A DNA stretch of 64,000 nucleotides from Streptacidiphilus sp. ASG 303 (GCF_020991365.1 NZ_JAJLRA010000002.1:1-64000); one strand, 5' to 3'; shown: positions 8,211 through 18,485, counted from the first letter of the stretch. Made by a program: numbers and translations. The notes: generated by a model not told the origin, from the sequence alone.

Positions 8211-9349
8211 GTGCCGGGGGCGAACTCGGCGCGCAGCGCGTCGGTGTGCTCGCCCAGCGCGGGGACGGGGCGCATCGGCGCCTCGCGGCCGTGGACGCTC
8301 ACGGGCGGCAGCAGTCCGCGCAGCGGCCCCGCCGGGGAGTCGAAGGTGCGCCAGCGGTCGCGGGCCGCCAGCTGCGGGTGGTCGGCGAGCTCGGCGACGG
8401 TGCGCAGCCGGGCGTTGGCGATGCCCGCGGCGTCCAGTTCGGCGGCCAGGCCGTCGGCGGTGCGGTCCGCGAGGCACTCCTCGATGACGGCGGTGAGCTC
8501 GTCGTCGTGGGCGCGGCGCAGCGGGTTGTCGGCGAAGCGCGGGTCGCGGACGAGGCCGGGCCGGCCGAGGACGCGCTCGCAGAGCAGCACCCACTCGCGG
8601 TCGTTCTGGACGCTGAGGAAGACCTGCGCGCCGTCGCCGGTGCGGTAGTGGCCGTAGGGGGAGATCGACGGGTGGCGGGCGCCGCTGGGGACGACGGGGG
8701 TCCCGCCGTACGCCTGGGCGTAGTAGGGGTGGCCCATCCACTCGGCGAGGGCGTCGAGGAGGGAGACCTCGAGCGCGGTGCCCTCGCCGGTGCGTTCGCG
8801 CTCGTAGAGGGCGGTGAGGATGCCGGTGTGGACGTACATGCCGCCGGCGATGTCGGCGACGGAGATGCCGGGGCGGGCGGGGTGCCCGGGGGTGCCGGTG
8901 ACGGAGAGCAGGCCGGCCTCGCACTGGACGAGCAGGTCGTAGGCCTTCTTGTCGCGGTAGGGGCCGTCGGTGCCGTAGCCGGTGAGGGAGCAGGTGATCA
9001 GGCGGGGGTGGCGGGCGCGCAGGCCGGCGGCGGCGAGGCCGAGGCGGTCGGCGGCGCCGGGGGCGAGGTTCTGGACGAAGACGTCGGCGCGGGCCAGCAT
9101 CCGGTCGAGCAGGGCGCGGTCGGCGTCGTCGCGGAGGTCGAGGACGGCGCTCTCCTTGCCGCGGTTGATCCAGACGAAGTAGGCGGACAGCCCGCGGACC
9201 TCGCGGTCGTAGGCGCGGGCGAAGTCGCCGCCGCCGGGGCGTTCGACCTTGATGACGCGGGCGCCGAGGTCGGCGAGCTGCCGGGTGGCGAAGGGGACGG
9301 CGACGGCCTGTTCGAGGGCGACGACGGTGATGCCGCGGAGGGGCTGCAC
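8207..9349 (-). CDS. Family III CoA transferase (CaiB/BaiF type)
   Basis: A 380-residue enzyme that moves CoA between carboxylic acids through an aspartyl-CoA intermediate. It opens with the family signature LRGITVVALEQAVAVPFATR and a VIKVERPGGGD block, and continues with WINRGKESAVLDL. The likely nucleophile is Asp166 in SVADIAGG, by analogy with formyl-CoA transferase. Length is normal. It is a monocistronic minus-strand gene with no clear partner, so the acyl substrate is unknown. Its extreme 3' end, including the stop, forms the last unit of a 14-bp tandem array. Confidence 0.9.
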   Translation of the reverse strand: MQPLRGITVVALEQAVAVPFATRQLADLGARVIKVERPGGGDFARAYDREVRGLSAYFVWINRGKESAVLDLRDDADRALLDRMLARADVFVQNLAPGAADRLGLAAAGLRARHPRLITCSLTGYGTDGPYRDKKAYDLLVQCEAGLLSVTGTPGHPARPGISVADIAGGMYVHTGILTALYERERTGEGTALEVSLLDALAEWMGHPYYAQAYGGTPVVPSGARHPSISPYGHYRTGDGAQVFLSVQNDREWVLLCERVLGRPGLVRDPRFADNPLRRAHDDELTAVIEECLADRTADGLAAELDAAGIANARLRTVAELADHPQLAARDRWRTFDSPAGPLRGLLPPVSVHGREAPMRPVPALGEHTDALRAEFAPGT

Positions 9350-9639
9350 GGGCGGCTCGCTTCCGGGGAGGCCGGCCGGTGTCGGGCACGGCGGGGACGG
9401 CGGGGACGGGGAGGTGGAGCGGCGGACGCGGGAGGGCGGACGGGGGGCGGGACGGCGGGTGGGACGGCGGGTGGGGGGCTGAAGGACGGGCGGGGTGGAG
9501 GACGGGGGCGCGCGGGTGCGGCAGGGGGCGCGGTCACGCTACCGGGGGCGCGTACGGAGCGGGATGACGCCGAGCGCGGCTTGCGGCAGACTCCGGGAGG
9601 CCCGCGGCCGTCCGGGCCGCCCTCCCGTGGAGGAGATCC

Positions 9640-10599
9640 ATGCCCCACTCCCTGTCAGGTGCGCTGCGGCGCACGGTTCCTGCGGCGCTCGCCCTCGCGC
9701 TGTTGCCGATGGCGGCGCCCTCGGCGGCCGAGGCGGCGACCTCACCGGTGGCGTGCGGCTCGACCGGCCGCCCCGCACTGGCGACCCAGCTCTCCCGGGA
9801 CATCGGCGCGGCGGTGGCGGGCCGGGCCGGGACGGTCTCGGTGGGCCTGTGGGACCGCGCCACGGGCACGTGGTGCGGGATGCACTACACCTGGCACTAC
9901 GACTCGGCGAGCGTGGTGAAGGCGATCGTGATGCAGGCCGTGCTGCGCCGGGCCATGGAGTCGCACCGGAAGCTGTCCTCGCAGGAGGACGCGCTCATCA
10001 CCGCGATGATCACGAGGTCCGACAACGACGCCACCACGACGCTCTGGCGCAGCCTGGGCCGCGCCCGGGTGCAGCGGTACCTGCAGCTGGCGGGCCTGAC
10101 CCACACCACGCTGGACGCCGGGGGCGCCTGGGGCCTGACCCGGATCACGGCGCAGGACGAGCTGCGCGTCCTGGCCCTGCTGGACAGTGCGAACACGGTG
10201 CTGTCCGACGCCTCGCGGGCCTACGGCCTGCGGCAGATGGCGAACGTGGTGAGCTCCCAGCGGTGGGGCACGCCCGCGGGCGCCCCGGCCGGGATCGGCG
10301 TGCACGTGAAGAACGGCTGGCTCCCGCGGGCCACCCACGGCTGGCGGGTGCACAGCATAGGCGCCTTCACCCGGACCACGGGCCCGGGCTACCGGCTGGT
10401 GGTGCTGACGCAGGACAACGGGACGATGGGCTACGGGGTCACCACGATCGAGCGGATAGCCCGGGTGGTCCACCACGACCTGAACCCGGGCGCGGCGGCC
10501 GCCACGACGAGCGGCAGGACCAGCGGGTACCCGGGCGCGGGGACGCCGGCCCGGGTGTCGGAGCAGTCGGACGGTTCGGACCACGGCTCGTTCAAGTAG
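9640..10599 (+). CDS. Secreted class A beta-lactamase-like serine hydrolase
   Basis: A 319-residue protein with a Sec signal peptide (hydrophobic residues 12-30, cut near AEA-AT). The fold signatures are SVVK (Ser91, Lys94; the SxxK nucleophile), SDN (127-129) and KNG (224-226) in place of the usual KTG. These are the three elements of serine beta-lactamases and penicillin-binding proteins. Streptomyces has many such proteins without proven lactamase activity, and the degenerate third motif argues against assuming resistance. A GGAGGAG-type ribosome site precedes the ATG. A 5-bp inverted repeat (GTTCA/TGAAC, 10590-10604) spans the stop codon. Confidence 0.82.
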   Translation: MPHSLSGALRRTVPAALALALLPMAAPSAAEAATSPVACGSTGRPALATQLSRDIGAAVAGRAGTVSVGLWDRATGTWCGMHYTWHYDSASVVKAIVMQAVLRRAMESHRKLSSQEDALITAMITRSDNDATTTLWRSLGRARVQRYLQLAGLTHTTLDAGGAWGLTRITAQDELRVLALLDSANTVLSDASRAYGLRQMANVVSSQRWGTPAGAPAGIGVHVKNGWLPRATHGWRVHSIGAFTRTTGPGYRLVVLTQDNGTMGYGVTTIERIARVVHHDLNPGAAAATTSGRTSGYPGAGTPARVSEQSDGSDHGSFK

Positions 10600-10646
10600 T
10601 GAACACATCGGGTTTGTTTCTGAGGGGTTAACTACGTAAGTTGAAG

Positions 10647-10674
10647 CCGCGGCGGGGTCCACCCCCCGCCGCGG
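10647..10674 (+). terminator. Hairpin between the serine hydrolase and the glucose permease
   Basis: An 11-bp perfect stem (CCGCGGCGGGG/CCCCGCCGCGG) with a 6-nt loop lies 47 bp after the hydrolase stop and 33 bp before the permease start. It could end the upstream transcript or act as a leader hairpin of the permease mRNA. The less GC-rich DNA just before it (10604-10643) is the likely permease promoter region. Confidence 0.5.
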
Positions 10675-10707
10675 TGTTCAGTGTGGAACCCCGGCAGGAG
10701 CAAGAAC

Positions 10708-12138
10708 GTGAGCGTCACCAAGCCCCCGGCCCCCGGCCGGACAGCCGCGTCGGCGGCAGGAACCGAGCACCTCGCCCATGTGGTGTTCATCACCGCTGCG
10801 GCCGCGCTGGGAGGATTCCTCTTCGGCTACGACAGCTCCGTGATCAACGGCGCCGTCTCCGGGATCAAGGACCGGTTCGGCGTCGGCGACAACGTCAGCT
10901 GGATCGTCGCGTCCGCCCTGCTGGGCTCCGCGGTCGGCGCGGCCCTCGCCGGCCGCTTCGCGGACCGGTGGGGCCGCATTCGGGTCATGAAGATAGCCGC
11001 CGCCCTCTTCGCGGTGAGCTCGGTGGGCTCGGCGCTCCCCTTCTCGGCCTGGGACCTCACCTTCTGGCGGGTCCTCGGCGGCGCGGCGATCGGCATCGCG
11101 TCCGTGATCGCCCCCGCGTACATCGCCGAGGTCGCCCCGTCCGCCTACCGCGGCCGGCTGGCCTCCTTCCAGCAGCTGGCGATCGTGCTCGGCATCGCCG
11201 TCTCGCAGCTGGTGAACTGGGCGATCGACAAGGCCGCGGGCAGCGACGTCCGCGGCGAGCTGGCCGGGCTGGAGGCCTGGCAGTGGATGCTCGGCGCCTG
11301 CCTGGTGCCCGCGGTGGTGTACTTCGTGCTGGCCTCGGTGATCCCCGAGTCGCCGCGCTTCCTCGTCTCCGCCGGGCGCACCGAGGAGGCCCGCGCGGTG
11401 CTGCGGGAGGTCGAGGGCGGGTCCGCGGACACCGACGCCCGCATCGCCGAGATCCGCGAGCTGATCGCCACCGACCACAAGCCGCGCCTGAAGGACCTGC
11501 TCGGCGGCCGCTTCGGCCTGCTGCCGATCGTCTGGACCGGCGTGCTGCTCTCGGTCTTCCAGCAGCTGGTCGGCATCAACGTGATCTTCTACTACTCGTC
11601 GATCCTCTGGCAGTCGGTGGGCATCGACCAGAGCAGCTCGCTGCTGATCAGCTTCTCGAGCTCGATCATCAACATCGTCGGCACCCTGATCGCCATCGCC
11701 TGCGTCGACCGCATCGGCCGCAAGCCGCTCGCGCTCATCGGCTCCGTCGGCATGGCGCTCTCGCTGGGCACCGCCGCCTGGGCGTTCAGCTACGCCAGCG
11801 GCAGCGGCGACGCGGTCTCCATCCCCGACCTGCAGGGCACGGTCGCCCTGGTCGCGGCCAACGCCTTCGTGCTCTTCTTCGCCATGTCGTGGGGCGTCGT
11901 GGTGTGGGTGATGCTCGGCGAGATGTTCCCCAACCGGCTGCGCGCGGCCGCGCTGTCGCTGGCCGCCTCGGCGCAGTGGATCGCCAACTGGGTGATCACC
12001 GTGTCGTTCCCCCGCATGTCGACCTGGAACCTCTCGGCGACCTACGTGGTCTACGCGGTGTTCGCCGCGCTGTCGGTCCCCTTCGTGGCGCGCTTCGTCC
12101 GCGAGACCAAGGGACGCCGCCTGGAGGAGATGGGCTGA
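10708..12138 (+). CDS. glcP: Sugar porter MFS transporter, GlcP-like glucose permease
   Basis: A 476-residue sugar/H+ symporter with twelve membrane segments. It has the sugar-porter signatures GGFLFGYDSSVINGAV in segment 1, DRWGRIR after segment 2, PESPRFLVSAGR in the central loop, QQLVGIN in segment 7, DRIGRKPLALIG and a C-terminal ETKGR. It closely matches what I remember of Streptomyces GlcP, the main glucose uptake system that feeds glucose-kinase-dependent carbon repression. I chose the GTG at 10708, which has a GGAG eight bases upstream, over the GTG at 10681. The gene symbol rests on resemblance, not alignment. Confidence 0.88.
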   Translation: MSVTKPPAPGRTAASAAGTEHLAHVVFITAAAALGGFLFGYDSSVINGAVSGIKDRFGVGDNVSWIVASALLGSAVGAALAGRFADRWGRIRVMKIAAALFAVSSVGSALPFSAWDLTFWRVLGGAAIGIASVIAPAYIAEVAPSAYRGRLASFQQLAIVLGIAVSQLVNWAIDKAAGSDVRGELAGLEAWQWMLGACLVPAVVYFVLASVIPESPRFLVSAGRTEEARAVLREVEGGSADTDARIAEIRELIATDHKPRLKDLLGGRFGLLPIVWTGVLLSVFQQLVGINVIFYYSSILWQSVGIDQSSSLLISFSSSIINIVGTLIAIACVDRIGRKPLALIGSVGMALSLGTAAWAFSYASGSGDAVSIPDLQGTVALVAANAFVLFFAMSWGVVVWVMLGEMFPNRLRAAALSLAASAQWIANWVITVSFPRMSTWNLSATYVVYAVFAALSVPFVARFVRETKGRRLEEMG

Positions 12139-12175
12139 GCCGCGGCCGGGCCGCCGCACGGCCCCGGACGTGGTG

Positions 12176-12214
12176 CCGCGGGCACCGGGCGTGCGGCTCG
12201 CCCGGTGCCCGCGG
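12176..12214. terminator. Terminator between convergent glcP and protease genes
   Basis: A 16-bp perfect stem (CCGCGGGCACCGGGCG and its complement) with a 7-nt loop lies 37 bp after glcP. It suits the plus-strand transcript and may serve both. Confidence 0.8.
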
Positions 12215-12232
12215 TGTCGGTGCCGCCGGGCC

Positions 12233-12258
12233 CTCCCGCCCCGGGTGCGGGGCGGGAG
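12233..12258 (-). terminator. Terminator of the protease gene
   Basis: A 10-bp perfect stem (CTCCCGCCCC/GGGGCGGGAG) with a 6-nt loop lies 29 bp past the protease stop. Confidence 0.65.
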
Positions 12259-12287
12259 GACGCCGCGGGGTCCTGCGGGGCGTTCCG

Positions 12288-13352
12288 TCAGTAGACGCTG
12301 ACGCCGTAGTAGTTGAGCGCCTCGGTGACCGGCTGGAAGTAGGTCGTGCCGCCGGAGGAGCAGTTGCCGCTGCCGCCGGAGGTGAGGCCGTAGGCGGTGG
12401 TGCCCGCGTACAGGGAGCCGCCGCTGTCGCCGCCCTCGGCGCAGACCGTGGTCTTGATCAGGCCGGAGACGGTGCCCTCGGCGTAGTTGACGGTGGAGTT
12501 GAGGGCCGTCACCGTGCCGCTGTGGACGCCGGTGGTGGAGCCGCTGCGGTAGACGGTCTGGCCGACCGACGGGGTGCCCGCCGAGGTGATGTCCTGGTAG
12601 GACCCGTTGTAGAGGTAGACGTTGCCCGCCGGGGTGCCGGTGGTGGTGTAGCGGACGATGGCGAAGTCGTTGCCGGGGAAGCTGGAGCCGGCCGTGGTGC
12701 CGATCTGGCTCGTCTGCGAGGAGTTGGAGTACCACGTCGAGGTGAGGTTGCCGCAGTGGCCCGCCGTCAGGAAGTAGTACGTGGAGCCGCTCCGGACGTT
12801 GAAGCCGAGCGAGCAGCGGTAGCCGCCGCCGTAGATGGCCTGGCCGCCGCTGAGGCGCAGGCTGAACCTGCCGTTGACGCGCTCCAGGCGGGCGGCCGCG
12901 CCGAGGCCCTTGGCGGCCTTCTGGATGCGGGCGAGCCTCGCGCCGGTGACGGAGGAGTCGGCGGAGACGACGACCTGGTTGCTGACCGGGTCCACCGACC
13001 AGGCGGTGCCGGGGATGCGGGCGGTGCGGTCGAGGGTGGCGGTGGCGGCCTTGAGCTGGGCGCCGCTGCGGGCGACCATCCTCGCGACGGCCCCCTGGGC
13101 GCGGACCTTCGCGGCCGAGGCGGAGTCGGTGACGGTGACCACGAGGCGGCCGCCGTCGACGTACGATCCGGCGGTGTGCGCGTCGCCCAGCTGGTGCTGG
13201 ACGGCGGCGGAGAGGGCGGACGCCTGCTGCGGGCTGAGGGCCTTCGCCTCGGCCGCCTGCGCCTGGGGCAGGGCGAGGGCGGTTCCGGTGAGCAGGGCGG
13301 CGGCGGTGGCGAGCAGGGCGGTCCGGCGGCCGGGGGTACGACTGATCCTCAC
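12288..13352 (-). CDS. Streptogrisin-type S1 serine protease, secreted
   Basis: A 354-residue preproenzyme. Residues 1-33 are a signal peptide (hydrophobic core, cleavage near QAQA-AEA). Residues about 40-170 are the alpha-lytic-type propeptide. The mature chymotrypsin-like domain runs from about 171 ([15 protein letters not shown]) with His199 in TAGHC, Asp229 in NDFAIV and Ser310 in GGDSGGS. The C-terminal part matches streptogrisin B most closely by eye ([16 protein letters not shown]). I chose the GTG at 13352, preceded by CAGGAGA, instead of a start 40 codons upstream that lacks a signal-like N-terminus. It is an extracellular protease of the kind made during nutrient limitation. Confidence 0.92.
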   Translation of the reverse strand: MRISRTPGRRTALLATAAALLTGTALALPQAQAAEAKALSPQQASALSAAVQHQLGDAHTAGSYVDGGRLVVTVTDSASAAKVRAQGAVARMVARSGAQLKAATATLDRTARIPGTAWSVDPVSNQVVVSADSSVTGARLARIQKAAKGLGAAARLERVNGRFSLRLSGGQAIYGGGYRCSLGFNVRSGSTYYFLTAGHCGNLTSTWYSNSSQTSQIGTTAGSSFPGNDFAIVRYTTTGTPAGNVYLYNGSYQDITSAGTPSVGQTVYRSGSTTGVHSGTVTALNSTVNYAEGTVSGLIKTTVCAEGGDSGGSLYAGTTAYGLTSGGSGNCSSGGTTYFQPVTEALNYYGVSVY

Positions 13353-13666
13353 GCGGGTCTCCTGGAGACTTGAGGACGGACACGGGGGCGTGCCCGGGCC
13401 CGCCGGTCCGGCGGGCGCGGTGTGGCCCGGTACGCGGCGTCCGCGGGTGAGCGGGTTCCGAGCCGCGTACATGTCAAGCCGTCAGTCAGTGTTCCCGCGT
13501 GCCGGCGGGGGCCGCAAGCCCCGCCCTCTGGCGACTTGTGGCCAGTGGCGGCCCCCGGCCACCGGCGGCCGCCCGGGGCGGGAGCCTTGCGGGGCAAGGG
13601 TGCTGCGGACACGAAACAGCGGCCCCGCCCGGTTCGGGCGGGGCCGCTGGGGCCGTGCGGAGGAGG
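13353..13666. other. Intergenic region between protease and baeRF2 genes
   Basis: No gene seen. It holds the protease promoter region (a less GC-rich stretch near 13468-13490) and the baeRF2 terminator at 13617-13649. The rest is featureless GC-rich DNA. Confidence 0.5.
13617..13649 (-). terminator. Terminator of the baeRF2 gene
   Basis: A 15-bp perfect stem (CAGCGGCCCCGCCCG and complement) with a 3-nt loop begins 18 bp past the stop. On the minus strand the stem is followed by TTTCG, a short T-run. Confidence 0.85.
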
Positions 13667-14794
13667 TCAGGCGTGGCGCAGCAGCGCCGCGATGCCGTCG
13701 ACCGGGCGGGGCCCCTCACCGCCCTCCAGCACCACCAGGTCGGCGGCGGTGGCCGCCAGGGCGCGCGCCATCGCGGCGTCCGCCCGGTCGTGCTCGGGCG
13801 TGTCCACGCCCATCAGCCGGGCGTCCTCGCTGAAGAGGGCCAGCTGGCCCGGCTCGGGGCCGATCCACAGCTGCGTGTCCGACTCCGGGTGGTCCTCCAG
13901 CAGCACCGTGAGCACCTTGCCCTCGGAGAGGGCGTTGACGACCGGGCCCACGCCCTGCACGGCCAGCGCGCGGCGGCCCAGCTCCTGGCTGAGGCGGTCG
14001 GCGGAGGCCCTGCGGCGGCGGGCCGCGTACTCGGCGAGGGCCGCCCGGCGGGCGGCGTCCAGGTGCTCGGGGCTGATCCCCACGGCCCGGCCGCCGGTCT
14101 CCAGGTCGACCAGCGGCTCCTGCCAGCGCTGGGGCAGGTGCTCCTGGAGCAGCCTGCGGGCGCGGACGTCGCCGGCGGTCATGATCAGCTCGACCCCGAA
14201 CCGGTCCGCGACCTCGGCGACCTCGGCGGCGACCGCACGGGCGTTGCGGTCCCAGGTGTTCTCGGCGCGCCGCTGGAAGCGGGCTTGCGACCAGCCGCCG
14301 GGGCCGCCGGGGTGGACCTTGGTGATGGGGTCGGTGCTGCCCTCGACCTCGCGGCCGCCCGCCAGGACCTCGTGCCCCTCCGGGTCCGCGGTCCACACGG
14401 AGATGTCGGCGCCGGCGCGGTCGACGGCGACCACCATGTGCGGGATCCGCGCCCCGCGCTGCACCAGCAGCGGCATCACGTGCGGCAGCGGCGCCCAGTC
14501 GGCCGTGGTGTCCGTGGGGCCCTCGGGCAGCAGCTCGCTGTGGACGACCTCGCCGCCCGCGGCGAAGACCGCGAGGCCGCGGCGGCCGGGGGGGCTCGGG
14601 CGGTCGATGATGAAGTCGTGCACGGCCTGCGCGGTGCGGGCGTCGGCGCCCTGCTCCAGGAGCTGCTCGCGGGCGGACCGGGCGCGCAGCTGGATGGCGG
14701 CCCGCACGTCCTCCACGTCGCCCCCGATGTCGGCGTACACGCTGGCCCAGGGGCCGGGCCGCTCGTACAGGGGGCGAAGGTCGGTGAGTCTCAC
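13667..14794 (-). CDS. baeRF2 domain protein (Rv2629-like)
   Basis: A 375-residue soluble protein resembling the bacterial archaeo-eukaryotic release factor family 2, whose named member is mycobacterial Rv2629. Typical features are the N-terminal PLYERPGPWASVYADI, the central DRAGADISVWTADPEG, and a C-terminal half with LLEDHPESDTQLWIGP. The fold relates to the peptidyl-tRNA hydrolase/eRF1 superfamily. Family function is unproven, and ribosome-associated or dormancy roles are guesses. It is a single gene with its own strong terminator and an upstream AGGAGG-type site. Confidence 0.85.
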   Translation of the reverse strand: MRLTDLRPLYERPGPWASVYADIGGDVEDVRAAIQLRARSAREQLLEQGADARTAQAVHDFIIDRPSPPGRRGLAVFAAGGEVVHSELLPEGPTDTTADWAPLPHVMPLLVQRGARIPHMVVAVDRAGADISVWTADPEGHEVLAGGREVEGSTDPITKVHPGGPGGWSQARFQRRAENTWDRNARAVAAEVAEVADRFGVELIMTAGDVRARRLLQEHLPQRWQEPLVDLETGGRAVGISPEHLDAARRAALAEYAARRRRASADRLSQELGRRALAVQGVGPVVNALSEGKVLTVLLEDHPESDTQLWIGPEPGQLALFSEDARLMGVDTPEHDRADAAMARALAATAADLVVLEGGEGPRPVDGIAALLRHA

Positions 14795-14868
14795 AGCAGG
14801 TTCCTCCTGACCTCGGGGTTTCTGCCGGACCGCCGGGCGTGGCCCGCGGCTGCCCTGCGGGTTCCCGG

Positions 14869-15759
14869 TCAGCAGGGGGCGAAACCGCCCTTACCGCCGT
14901 TTTCCGGGCGCCCGCCGGTGCCGTCCCGGTCCTCCCGGACGTCCGGATCCCCACCGGGCCCCCCGCTCCGCGCGTCCTCCGGCGCCCCGGGCCCCGCCGG
15001 GCGCGCCGGACCGGCGGCCGGGTGGCGCAGGGCGAGGCCGTCGAGGAGGGCCTCCAGCCCGGTCTCGAAGGCCCCCTCGTCGATCTCGCGGCGCCGCTCG
15101 GCCAGCAGGTGGGCCTGGTCCAGGTGCGGGTACCGGTCGGCGTAGACCGCGGCGTCGTCGGGGAAGCCGCGGGCGAAGGAGCCGAGGGCGGACCCGGTGA
15201 CGAAGTAGCGCATCAGGGCGCCGATCCGGGTCGCCTGGGCGCGCGGCCAGCCGGCGCTGACCAGGGCGCCGAAGACGGCGTCGGCCAGGCGCAGGGCGTT
15301 CGGGCGGCGGCCGGGCCCCTGGGCGAGGACGGGCACGACGTGGGGGTGGGCGGCCAGCGCGGCGCGGTAGGAGCGGGCCCAGGCGCGCAGCGCGCCGGAC
15401 CAGTCGGCGGCCGGTCCGCCCGCGCCGGGCGGGGCGGGGGCGGGCCCCGGGACGGCGGGCGGGGCGGGGGCGGGCCCCGGGACGGCGGGCGGGGCGGCGG
15501 CGAGCGGGCCCGGGTCGGGGAGGCCCGGGTCGGGCGGGCCGAACATGGAGAGGTCCACCTCGCCGACGACCGCGTCCGCCACCGCGTCCAGCAGGTCGTC
15601 CTTCGTGGCGAAGTGGTTGTACAGGGACGGCCCGCTGACGCCGAGTTCGGCGGCGAGCCGCCGGGTGGACAGCGCCTCCAGCCCCTCGGCGTCGACCAGG
15701 CGGAGGGCGGCGGCCACGATCCGGTCGTGGCTGAGGAGCGGCCGGCGCGGTCGGGCCAC
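14869..15759 (-). CDS. TetR/AcrR family regulator of the adjacent beta-oxidation genes
   Basis: A 296-residue repressor-like protein. The N-terminal HTH (about residues 12-55) contains RLAAELGVSGPSLYNHFATKDDLLDAV; the rest is an all-helical ligand domain with a TetR_C-like section after residue 120. It is longer than usual because of two low-complexity inserts: a Pro/Ala/Gly linker at about 80-115 made by a 30-bp DNA duplication, and a 40-residue Gly/Pro tail. The GTG at 15759 has AGGAGG 4 bp upstream. It is divergent from acyl-CoA dehydrogenase with an inverted-repeat operator between them, so acyl-CoA-responsive repression is the natural inference. Confidence 0.85.
   Translation of the reverse strand: MARPRRPLLSHDRIVAAALRLVDAEGLEALSTRRLAAELGVSGPSLYNHFATKDDLLDAVADAVVGEVDLSMFGPPDPGLPDPGPLAAAPPAVPGPAPAPPAVPGPAPAPPGAGGPAADWSGALRAWARSYRAALAAHPHVVPVLAQGPGRRPNALRLADAVFGALVSAGWPRAQATRIGALMRYFVTGSALGSFARGFPDDAAVYADRYPHLDQAHLLAERRREIDEGAFETGLEALLDGLALRHPAAGPARPAGPGAPEDARSGGPGGDPDVREDRDGTGGRPENGGKGGFAPC
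15426..15490. repeat. 30-bp in-frame tandem duplication inside the TetR gene
   Basis: Two exact 30-bp units (15426-15455, 15456-15485) and the start of a third encode a doubled ten-residue Pro/Ala/Gly segment in the linker after the HTH. Confidence 0.85.
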
Positions 15760-15864
15760 AGCACCTCCTGGGTCGTCGCCGGCGGCGGGCGGGGCGGGGG
15801 CTTCATTGTGGCAGCGGCCCCGGCGGGCGCAGCCCCTCTCCCCCGGCCCCCTCCCCCGACCCCC

Positions 15865-15921
15865 TTTCCAGGCGGCCGGTCCAGGGCTAGAGTCCGTAAA
15901 ACTTGCACCGCTAGTTTACGG
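15865..15921 (+). promoter_or_regulatory. Promoter and TetR operator of the acyl-CoA dehydrogenase operon
   Basis: TTTCCA (15865-15870) and TAGAGT (15888-15893) are separated by 17 bp. Directly downstream, at the expected transcript start, lies an inverted repeat with arms CCGTAAA (15894-15900) and TTTACGG (15915-15921). Inside it AAACTTGC and GCTAGTTT face each other around ACC. Placement over the transcription start is ideal for repression by the divergent TetR protein. Confidence 0.75.
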
Positions 15922-15934
15922 GACGAGGAGCACG

Positions 15935-17083
15935 ATGGACCTGGCACTCTCCGACGAGCAGGCCGCCGTACAACGGCTGGCGGCGGAGTTCGCCGACCGC
16001 GAGATCGTCCCGTTCGCCCGGGAGTGGGACCGGGCCGAGCAGGTGGACCGGTCGATCGTCGGCAGGCTAGGCGAGCTCGGCTTCCTGGGCATGACCATCC
16101 CCGAGGAGTACGGGGGCTCCGGCGGCGACCACCTGGCCTACTGCCTGGCCACCGAGGAGCTGGGCCGCGGCGACTCCGCGGTGCGCGGCATCGTCTCCGT
16201 CTCGCTCGGCCTGGTCGCCAAGTCGGTCGCCGCCCACGGCACCGAGGAGCAGAAGCGGGAGTGGCTGCCCGAACTGACCTCCGGGCGGGCGCTCGGCTGC
16301 TTCGCGCTGACCGAGCCCGGCACCGGCTCGGACGCCGCCAACCTCACCACCCGGGCGGTGCGCGACGGCGGCGACTGGCTGCTCACCGGCTCCAAGATGT
16401 TCATCACCAACGGCACCTGGGCCGACGTGGCGCTGGTCTTCGCCCGCACCGGGGAGGCCGGGCACCGCGGGGTGACCGCGTTCCTGGTCCCCACCGGGCT
16501 GCCGGGCTTCGGCCGCCGCGAGGTGCACGGCAAGCTCGGCCTGCGCGGCCAGGCCACCGCCGAGCTCTCCCTCGACGACGTGCGGGTGCCCGACTCCGCC
16601 CGGCTGGGCGCCGAGGGCCGGGGCTTCTCCGTGGCCATGTCGGCGCTGGCAAAGGGCCGCATGTCGGTCGCGGCGGGCTGTGTGGGCATCATCCGGGCGT
16701 GCCTGGACGCGGCGGTGCGGTACGCGGGCGAGCGCGAGCAGTTCGGCCGGCCGATCGCCTCCCACCAGCTGGTGCAGGAGCTGATCGCCGACGTCTCGGT
16801 CGACCTGGACGCCTCCCGCATGCTGGTGTGGCGGGTCGCCGACCTGGTCGACCGGGGCCTCCCCTTCGCCGTGGAGTCCTCCACCGCCAAGCTCTTCGCG
16901 AGCGAGGCGGCCGTCCGGGCGGCCAACAGCGCCCTGCAGGTGTTCGGCGGGTACGGCTACATCGACGAGTACCCGGTCGGCAAGTACCTGCGCGACGCCC
17001 GCGTCATGACCCTGTACGAGGGCACCAGCCAGATCCACAAGCTGCTCATCGGGCGCGCCCTCACCGGCGTCAGCGCCTTCTGA
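15935..17083 (+). CDS. Acyl-CoA dehydrogenase
   Basis: A 382-residue flavoprotein that introduces the 2,3-double bond in acyl-CoA, the first step of beta-oxidation. It has the family signatures CFALTEPGTGSDAANL (FAD/substrate loop), KMFITNGTWADVALVFA, and near the C-terminus QVFGGYGYIDEYPVGKYLRD. Glu362 in LYEGTSQI is the likely catalytic base. The ATG at 15935 has GGACGAGGAG just upstream. It leads a plus-strand set with thiolase and SDR genes, all three steps of one degradative route. Chain length preference is unknown. Confidence 0.93.
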   Translation: MDLALSDEQAAVQRLAAEFADREIVPFAREWDRAEQVDRSIVGRLGELGFLGMTIPEEYGGSGGDHLAYCLATEELGRGDSAVRGIVSVSLGLVAKSVAAHGTEEQKREWLPELTSGRALGCFALTEPGTGSDAANLTTRAVRDGGDWLLTGSKMFITNGTWADVALVFARTGEAGHRGVTAFLVPTGLPGFGRREVHGKLGLRGQATAELSLDDVRVPDSARLGAEGRGFSVAMSALAKGRMSVAAGCVGIIRACLDAAVRYAGEREQFGRPIASHQLVQELIADVSVDLDASRMLVWRVADLVDRGLPFAVESSTAKLFASEAAVRAANSALQVFGGYGYIDEYPVGKYLRDARVMTLYEGTSQIHKLLIGRALTGVSAF

Positions 17084-17086
17084 ACC

Positions 17087-17198
17087 ACCCGCACAGCCCG
17101 CCCCCGCCCCCGCCTCCGCCACCCGCACAGCCCGCCCCCGCCACCCGCACAGCCCGCCCCCGCCACCCGCACAGCCCGTCCCCGCCACCCGCCCCGAC
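17087..17198. repeat. 22-bp tandem repeat between acyl-CoA dehydrogenase and thiolase
   Basis: Copies of ACCCGCACAGCCCGCCCC start at 17121, 17143 and 17165 with a 22-bp period. A degenerate one starts at 17187 and a displaced one at 17087. The array fills most of the 171-bp gap inside an otherwise compact operon and has no stem. Confidence 0.88.
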
Positions 17199-17254
17199 TG
17201 TCCCCACCGCCCGCCCGGCCGCTTCCCTGCGACCGGCTCGACGAGGAGCCCGCG

Positions 17255-18442
<1,188 letters not shown>

Positions 18443-18485
18443 CGCACCGCCACCTCCCCCTCCCCCTCTGCAGAGGAGCACGTCC

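Noticed and set aside
9640-10599. Beta-lactam resistance gene
   Set aside because: The class A-like motifs are present, but the third (KTG) is KNG, and such serine hydrolases are common in Streptomyces without lactamase activity. Resistance is not claimed.
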